NCBI GenBank assembly: GCA_003165855.1
Contig: PMXH01000305.1
Span: 4,516 to 16,577 of the forward strand
From: Acidobacteriaceae bacterium
GTDB taxonomy: Bacteria; Acidobacteriota; Terriglobia; Terriglobales; Acidobacteriaceae
DNA length: 12,062 nucleotides
Reading direction: 5' to 3'
The position numbers and the translations under genes are program-made. Below are positions 7,144 through 12,062 of the stretch, piece after piece (the first letter of the stretch is position 1; each line of letters opens with the position of its first letter). Under the pieces are notes generated by a model that worked only from the letters and a program-made list of their open reading frames with translations, was not told the DNA's origin and searched no databases.

Positions 7144-7152
7144 CGGGCCAGC

Positions 7153-8514
7153 TCAATGCGTCTCAACCGGGGTGCGTGTCCACCCGTATTTCTTCAGCTT
7201 GTGATAGAGAGTAACCCGGTCAATGTCGAGTATCTCAGCGGCATGGCTCTGATTGCCTCCACACTCCTCCACCACGCGCAGGATGTGGGCGCGCTCCATC
7301 TCCTCCAGTTTTTTGCCGGAACCATTGGAGGCGTTTTGCGGCTTGAAGATGAAGTCGCCTTCGTGCAGCTCCGGCTCCTGGCCCACGACCATCGCGCGCT
7401 CGACCGCGTTCTCCAGTTCGCGAACATTTCCCACCCATGCTTGCTGCTGCAATTGGTTCATCGCCGCCGGAGAAACCCGGGTGATGCGCTTGTTCATCGC
7501 CAGAGAGAACTTGCGAACGAAGTGTTCCACGAGCACGGGAATGTCGTCCCGGCGTTCACGCAGCGGCGGCAGCTCGATGCGGAAAACGTTGAGCCGGTAA
7601 AAGAGGTCAGGACGGAACTTGCCTTCTTCAATCAATTTTTCCAGATCCTTGTTAGTAGCGGCGATGCAACGGAAGTCCACCTTGATGGTTTGGTTGCCGC
7701 CCACGCGGGTGATTTCGCGTTCCTGCAGCACGCGCAGCAGATCGGTTTGTGTCTTCAGAGAGATATCGCCGATCTCGTCGAGAAAAACCGTTCCCCCTTC
7801 GGCAATTTCGAACTTGCCTTTCTTTCGGTATTGCGCGCCGGTGAAGGCGCCTTTCTCGTGTCCGAAGAGTTCGCTTTCGAGAAGAGTCTCAGTCAGAGCG
7901 CCGCAGTGAATGACGACCAGCGGATGAAACCTGCGTGGACTGGCATGGTGAATCGCGCGCGCTACCAGTTCCTTGCCCGTACCACTCTCCCCCGTGACAA
8001 GTACCGTGGCATCGGTAGGCCCAACGGTCTCGATGGCATCGAAGATCTTGCGCATGGGGCTGCTTTGCCCCACGATGTCCCCCGGACGCGCCACTTCGGC
8101 GACCGTCTCGCGCAAGAGCACGTTCTCTTGAGCTGTCCGTTTGTGCGCAAGAGCGTTTTTGACCAGGTGCGAGATCTCGTCCGGGTCCAGAGGTTTGGTC
8201 ACGTAGTCATAGGCGCCGTTTTTCAGAGCCACAACCGCGGTCTCGACCGAGGCATAGCCGGTCATCATGATCACGATCAGCTCCGGATCGATTTCGTGCA
8301 TGCGGCGCTGCAGTTCGATGCCGTCGGTGCCGTGCATTTTAATATCGACCAGAGCCGCATCCCAGCGTTGTTCTGCCAGGCGCGTGAGGGCGTCGCTGGC
8401 GTTTTCCGCTGTAGCCACCTCATAGCCTTCTTCATGAAACCATTTGCCCAGCGAGTCGCGCACGCTCAGTTCGTCGTCCACGATCAGCAGTTTTCCCTGT
8501 GTGCTCACTTCCAT
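7153..8514 (-). CDS. NtrC-type sigma-54 response regulator partnering the haem-binding kinase
   Basis: This 453-residue protein has a receiver (~8-120) with acidic pocket D13/D14, phospho-acceptor D57 (LVDIKMHG), T85 and K107. The AAA+ domain (~145-375) has Walker A GESGTGKE (175-182), canonical GAFTGA (222-227) and Walker B VFLDEI (243-248). A Fis-type helix-turn-helix (~408-445) contains GGNQSHAAEILDIDRVTLYHKL. Every element needed for phosphorylation-dependent sigma-54 activation is present. The start is ATG 8514, forming TGATG with the upstream kinase stop. An in-frame GTG at 8517 would add one residue and give a GTGA overlap; AAAGGTGAGG precedes both. Translational coupling to the kinase marks them as a cognate pair. 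Its target promoters are probably those of the surrounding redox operon, but that operon's promoter lies off the right edge. Confidence 0.96.
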   Translation of the reverse strand: MEVSTQGKLLIVDDELSVRDSLGKWFHEEGYEVATAENASDALTRLAEQRWDAALVDIKMHGTDGIELQRRMHEIDPELIVIMMTGYASVETAVVALKNGAYDYVTKPLDPDEISHLVKNALAHKRTAQENVLLRETVAEVARPGDIVGQSSPMRKIFDAIETVGPTDATVLVTGESGTGKELVARAIHHASPRRFHPLVVIHCGALTETLLESELFGHEKGAFTGAQYRKKGKFEIAEGGTVFLDEIGDISLKTQTDLLRVLQEREITRVGGNQTIKVDFRCIAATNKDLEKLIEEGKFRPDLFYRLNVFRIELPPLRERRDDIPVLVEHFVRKFSLAMNKRITRVSPAAMNQLQQQAWVGNVRELENAVERAMVVGQEPELHEGDFIFKPQNASNGSGKKLEEMERAHILRVVEECGGNQSHAAEILDIDRVTLYHKLKKYGWTRTPVETH

Positions 8515-10190
8515 CACCTCACCTTTATCGTCGTATTCCCGTCGCCAACGCCAGCCAGCGAAGCATCCGGGGTTTCACTGGGCAGGACGATGGTGAAAGT
8601 CGTACCCCGGCCTAGTTCCGATGCGACTTCGATACGTCCGTTGTGCCGCTCCACGATGCCGCGACTGATCGCCAAGCCCAGCCCGACTCCGTGTCCACTT
8701 TCTTTTGTCGTGAGAAAAGGTTCGAAAATGTGCGGCAGTACGTCGGGGGCAATACCCGCTCCGTCGTCGCGCACCGTGATCTCGATTTCCTCGTCGTTAC
8801 TCAATCGAGTCTCGAGCCAGAGATTCCCGCCGCGGGGCATGGCATCGATTGCATTCATGATCAGTGCGATGAGGACCTGTTCAATCTGCGCAGGATCGCA
8901 GGGTACGCGCGGCAGGTCTTCCGCAAGCTTCAGTTGCAGTTCGATTGCGCCAAGTTCCAGTTGATGCCGAACCAATAGCAGGCAACGATCGATCACCGCA
9001 TGCAAGTCGGTAGACTGCACGTTCATGGGTGCGGTTCGTGAGAGAGAGAGCAGGTTCTTAATCAGCTCTCCGCAGCGCCGGCTCTCTGTGGCGATGAGTT
9101 CCAGACATTGCATCGCCTCGTCACGCTTTTCATGCTCCGTCTGGCCCGATGCTACCCACTTTCGAATCAACTTGGAGTAAGTCAGAATTCCGGAGAGGGG
9201 GTTGTTCACCTCATGCGCCACGACCGCGGCCATCTTGCCCAGAGAAGCCATCTTCTCCACGTGCAGCATGTGATCGTGGGCGCTCCTGAGCTCCTTAGTC
9301 TTCTGATCCACACGATCTTCAAGTGTCTTGGCCCAGGTGACAATCTCTTCGTTCGCCGCGCGCAACTGCAGGCTCATTTCGTTGAACGACTTCGCCAGAT
9401 CTCCCACTTCGTCCTGGGATCGTACCTCGATCTGGTAGCCAAGCTCTCCCTCGGACAGATGTTGCGTGCCGTTCTTGAGCGCCTTAATAGGTTTGCCGAC
9501 CTCTCGCCACACGAATAACCAGCTCAACACTGCGACAATCAGCACTGCCCCCGCCGTGTAAAAGAACATGCGGGTGCTGCTGACCGCAAGTTGCGCGTCC
9601 GCTTTCGCCAGCGAAAGATTTGTGTCCAGCACACCCAGAACTTGCTGGTCCGCGGGATGAGCGTGGCAGGCGGCGTTGGAGCAGCTGGGTTGATTTTCGA
9701 TAGGCGTGATAATTCCCAACACCCGCTGCCCGCCGCCATTGCGATAAATGCGAAAACGGTCGGGACGATTCAGACGCGCCAGCGGCTGCGATTGAATGTG
9801 ACAGCCATAGCAGGCCTCGGCCGTCTTATCGAGGACATGACTGACTTCCGCTGGATCGGTGGAGTAGCTGATGCGCCCCTCGGGGTCAAGGATGCGCACC
9901 TTGATCATGCCGGGCTCGTCCGCCATGGTTTGAATCGAGTGATAGAGCCCCTCGCGATCGTTGCGCAGCATGTAGTAGGTGGTGCTGCGCTTGATTACAT
10001 CGCTGACTCGCTCGGCACTAGCCAGCGTGGCCGCTTCCAGATGCTGACGATGCAATCGGATATTCAAGTATCCCAGGAGGGCAAAGATGACGACCATGAT
10101 GGTCAACAGAGACCCGATCAACTTCGCACTGATACTGTGAGTGAGACGCTTCCATCCCAAATCGTCGCGAATTGGATCAGTCTCCCGCAT
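8514..10190 (-). CDS. Sensor histidine kinase with periplasmic di-haem c motifs (HAMP, HisKA, HATPase_c)
   Basis: This 558-residue protein has TM1 (~21-43), a periplasmic domain (~44-207), TM2 (~208-228), HAMP (~229-282), a coiled linker, then HisKA with phospho-acceptor H326 (VVAHEVNNPL). The ATPase domain shows LIMNAIDAM, DDGAGIAP, FEPFLTTK and GVGLGLAIS. The periplasmic domain carries a canonical c-type haem motif CYGCH (C127/C130/H131) and a second motif C170-SNAA-C175-H176, the CX4CH form known from tetrahaem cytochromes c3. Both lie on the periplasmic side, where cytochrome c maturation acts, so two covalent haems are plausible. Precedents for haem-c sensory domains include DcrA of Desulfovibrio and Geobacter chemoreceptors. 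It should sense redox state, oxygen/NO or electron flow and phosphorylate the regulator whose start overlaps its stop. The gene starts 14 bp inside the HybB-like gene. Haem attachment is inferred from motifs only. Confidence 0.93.
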   Translation of the reverse strand: MRETDPIRDDLGWKRLTHSISAKLIGSLLTIMVVIFALLGYLNIRLHRQHLEAATLASAERVSDVIKRSTTYYMLRNDREGLYHSIQTMADEPGMIKVRILDPEGRISYSTDPAEVSHVLDKTAEACYGCHIQSQPLARLNRPDRFRIYRNGGGQRVLGIITPIENQPSCSNAACHAHPADQQVLGVLDTNLSLAKADAQLAVSSTRMFFYTAGAVLIVAVLSWLFVWREVGKPIKALKNGTQHLSEGELGYQIEVRSQDEVGDLAKSFNEMSLQLRAANEEIVTWAKTLEDRVDQKTKELRSAHDHMLHVEKMASLGKMAAVVAHEVNNPLSGILTYSKLIRKWVASGQTEHEKRDEAMQCLELIATESRRCGELIKNLLSLSRTAPMNVQSTDLHAVIDRCLLLVRHQLELGAIELQLKLAEDLPRVPCDPAQIEQVLIALIMNAIDAMPRGGNLWLETRLSNDEEIEITVRDDGAGIAPDVLPHIFEPFLTTKESGHGVGLGLAISRGIVERHNGRIEVASELGRGTTFTIVLPSETPDASLAGVGDGNTTIKVR

Positions 10191-11358
10191 GGCCTAATAC
10201 CGGGGTAGAAACCACAGATCCGGCTTCGGGTCGGAGATGCCGCTGCACCGCGTGTTCTTCTTCAGGAAAGATAGGCAGGTATTTCACAGCCACCCCGAAC
10301 AGGGCGAACCCCATCGCGATGATCATGAGGGTCACCGAGAACTCGGTCCACTTCGGCACGTAGTGATGCCCGACGTAAGTTTCAAAGCCGGTGAGGCTCA
10401 CATTAAGGCGGTTGGTAATGAATCCCAGCACAGTGAAGATGGAAGCCAGATACAAGCCGTTGGGGGATAGCCGGACCTTCTTGAAGCTGAGCATGGTGAT
10501 TGGAATCACGAATGCCAGCGTCAGTTCAAGCCATAGAAAGTACGCTTCATAGCTGGGTTTAACAATTTGTCCCAGCAGGCCGCGGTGGAAGTAATCTTCG
10601 AAGCGCAGCAGAGCATTAACCCAGAGCGCTACCAGCAGGGCACCGCCAAGATTAACCAGAACCGGCAGTTCCAGGTGACGGCCAAAGGCCTTCGCGCTCT
10701 GCGTGGACTCGAAGATGGTCATGGCCAGACCGACCGCAATCGCCGATCCGAAAAAGAGGAACGGCAGCGCGGGCGTGTACCAGAACGGATGCAGCTTGCT
10801 CGGCATAATCAGATAGAGGGAGCCGAGCGAACTCTGGTGAAGAGTGGAGAGCAGGATGCCCAGGATGATGAGCACCGGGTAGACTCTTTTGATCCACTTG
10901 ATTGGAGTTGTCAGGTGGAAGCGCTCCAGCACATTGGGAAGGAATTCGAAGAAGAGCACGGTAGTGTAGGCCATCACGCACATGCCGACCTCGAACATAA
11001 CCGAGTGCGGGTTCATGTAGATGAGCTGATGCCAGATGTACCAGGGACGGCCGAGGTCGAATAACAGTCCGACGATGAAGAGCAGATAGCCCAGAAACGC
11101 CGTCAACACCGCGGGGCGCACGACACTGTGCAGTCGTTCGACGTTGAACAGGTAGACCGCGCCCACAATGCAGAAACCGCCAGCCGCCAGCATGACGCCG
11201 CACAGGCAATCGAAGCCGATCCAGAGGCCCCAGGGAAACTGGTCATTCATGTTTGAAACCGCGCCCAAGCCATGGAAATAGCGAACAAATGTGGAGTACA
11301 GCCCCATGGCCATGATCACGAGGAATACAATTTTCCAGAAGGTCAACTTGATCTTCAT
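10177..11358 (-). CDS. hybB: HybB/NrfD-family integral membrane quinone oxidoreductase subunit
   Basis: This 393-residue polytopic membrane protein has about ten hydrophobic segments and is close in length to E. coli HybB. Family signatures visible are PWGLWIGFD near residue 42, LFDLGRPWYIWH near 100-110, STLHQSSLGSLYLI near 170-183 and GHHYVPKWTEF near 337-347. HybB/NrfD proteins anchor periplasmic or outward-facing oxidoreductase complexes and exchange electrons with the quinone pool without haem. The ATG overlaps the stop of the iron-sulfur gene (ATGA, 11355-11358), the usual HybA-HybB pairing. In hydrogenase-2 operons the large subunit follows hybB; here a sensor kinase follows, so a catalytic subunit must be upstream, off the window, or absent. 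A hydrogenase, a molybdopterin enzyme or a Cbc-type cytochrome complex are all possible. The symbol states family membership, not proven hydrogenase function. Confidence 0.92.
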   Translation of the reverse strand: MKIKLTFWKIVFLVIMAMGLYSTFVRYFHGLGAVSNMNDQFPWGLWIGFDCLCGVMLAAGGFCIVGAVYLFNVERLHSVVRPAVLTAFLGYLLFIVGLLFDLGRPWYIWHQLIYMNPHSVMFEVGMCVMAYTTVLFFEFLPNVLERFHLTTPIKWIKRVYPVLIILGILLSTLHQSSLGSLYLIMPSKLHPFWYTPALPFLFFGSAIAVGLAMTIFESTQSAKAFGRHLELPVLVNLGGALLVALWVNALLRFEDYFHRGLLGQIVKPSYEAYFLWLELTLAFVIPITMLSFKKVRLSPNGLYLASIFTVLGFITNRLNVSLTGFETYVGHHYVPKWTEFSVTLMIIAMGFALFGVAVKYLPIFPEEEHAVQRHLRPEAGSVVSTPVLGHAGD

Positions 11359-12062
11359 CGCGCACTCCCGTTCTTCTTTTCTTCTGCCTCAGCTTCGGCT
11401 ACTTCTTCGCGGCGGTGCGAAATCCAATAAATACCGCCTAATACCAACGACCACACGGGAATGAAGTCTGGAATCTTCTCCATCACTCGACCGGTGTATT
11501 CCGGCATAGGAGTGTCGCCGATTTTCGCGGAGGCTGGATAACCGTAGTCTTCAACGTTCATGCTGGAGAGGATGAGGACGCAAGTTCCCCCAACTTCGTG
11601 AAGGCCGTAAATCCGAGGCTGATAGTTGGACGGGTTGTCACGGATACGAGCCTGCGCTTCCTTGATGAGATCGTCGCGATCGCCGAACTTAGTGGCGCCG
11701 GTGGGACAGATCTCGGCGCATGCCGTCTGCTTGCCGGCAACCACGCGATCGGGACACATAACGCATTTCCGGACGCGCGGATTCAGCGAACCCCATTCGT
11801 ACTTTGGCTGGGCAAATGCGCAAGCGACCATGCAGTACCGGCAGCCAATGCACTTCCAGACGTCGTACACGACTGGACCTTCCTTTGTCTTATGAAAAGC
11901 GCCGACGGGACAAACCGACGCGCAGGCGGGATGCTCGCAGTGCATGCACAGGCGGCGCATGAATTTGTCGTCTTTGGTCATGACGACGGTGTATTTATGC
12001 TCCGACTGCACCGACTCCGCTGCCACCTTATCGTCGTAGGGCAGCTTGTTCTGCTGCGCGCA
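11355..12062 (-). CDS. HybA-like four-cluster [4Fe-4S] electron-transfer protein (5' end off the window)
   Basis: The frame is open to the right edge, so the N-terminus is missing. The first visible codon is a Cys (12060-12062), followed by AQQNKLPYDD, which looks like the last Cys of the first cluster motif. Three further cysteine groups follow: CMHCEHPACASVCPVG, CIGCRYCMVAC and CVMCPDRVVAGKQTACAEIC. Together these fit the four-cluster ferredoxin fold of HybA, NrfC and DmsB proteins. Near the C-terminus a hydrophobic segment (IPVWSLVLGGIYWIS) precedes a charged tail (EAEAEEKK), matching the C-terminal membrane anchor of HybA-type subunits. It should pass electrons between an unseen catalytic or cytochrome subunit and the HybB-like quinone subunit, to which it is coupled by a 4-base overlap. 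Because the start is outside, a Tat signal peptide cannot be checked. Confidence 0.93.
   Translation of the reverse strand, partial: CAQQNKLPYDDKVAAESVQSEHKYTVVMTKDDKFMRRLCMHCEHPACASVCPVGAFHKTKEGPVVYDVWKCIGCRYCMVACAFAQPKYEWGSLNPRVRKCVMCPDRVVAGKQTACAEICPTGATKFGDRDDLIKEAQARIRDNPSNYQPRIYGLHEVGGTCVLILSSMNVEDYGYPASAKIGDTPMPEYTGRVMEKIPDFIPVWSLVLGGIYWISHRREEVAEAEAEEKKNGSAR

Noticed and set aside
7156..8964. 602-codon open frame on the plus strand
   Set aside because: It is antisense to the full response regulator and the kinase ATPase domain, both of which show complete family motifs on the minus strand. Long antisense frames are common in G+C-rich genes; the product shows no recognisable motif and no credible ribosome site.

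Overview
The window is about 60% G+C, tightly packed and bacterial. The gene mix suggests an Acidobacteriota-like organism (Terriglobia/Koribacter type): a multi-TM HD-GYP-GAF signalling protein, a secreted subtilase with a Trp-Gly repeat tail, NtrC-type two-component systems, a HybA/HybB-like membrane redox module and a bacterial archaemetzincin. This placement is an inference from gene content; no rRNA or other phylogenetic marker is present.

Layout. (1) 1-1900, minus strand: the N-terminal 633 residues of a membrane c-di-GMP signalling protein (TM region, HD-GYP, GAF), cut by the left edge. (2) 1901-2157: a divergent regulatory region holding two tandem 17-bp operator-like elements (TGGGACA-N3-TGTCCCA, the second imperfect) and, 60 bp further on, a good sigma-54 -24/-12 match aimed at the next gene. 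(3) 2158-3861, plus strand: a secreted S8 serine peptidase ending in six exact NALWGG hexapeptides. (4) 3908-12062: seven minus-strand genes. In transcription order these are a four-cluster [4Fe-4S] protein (HybA-like, N-terminus off the right edge), a HybB/NrfD-family quinone-binding membrane protein, a histidine kinase with two c-type haem motifs in its periplasmic loop, an NtrC-type response regulator, an archaemetzincin, then after a 131-bp gap a second, sensor-less histidine kinase and a second NtrC-type regulator.

The first five of these genes overlap or are separated by 9 bp (TGA/ATG overlap, 14-bp overlap, TGATG junction, 9-bp gap), so they are almost certainly one translationally coupled operon. 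The simplest reading is a membrane electron-transfer module with its own redox/haem-sensing two-component system driving sigma-54 transcription, plus a small zinc/cysteine metalloprotease whose role is unknown. The second kinase/regulator pair may be co-transcribed or may have its own start in the 131-bp gap, where a perfect 7-4-7 inverted repeat sits. The sigma-54 promoter with tandem operator sites on the peptidase gene makes that peptidase a good candidate target of one of the two NtrC-type regulators encoded here.
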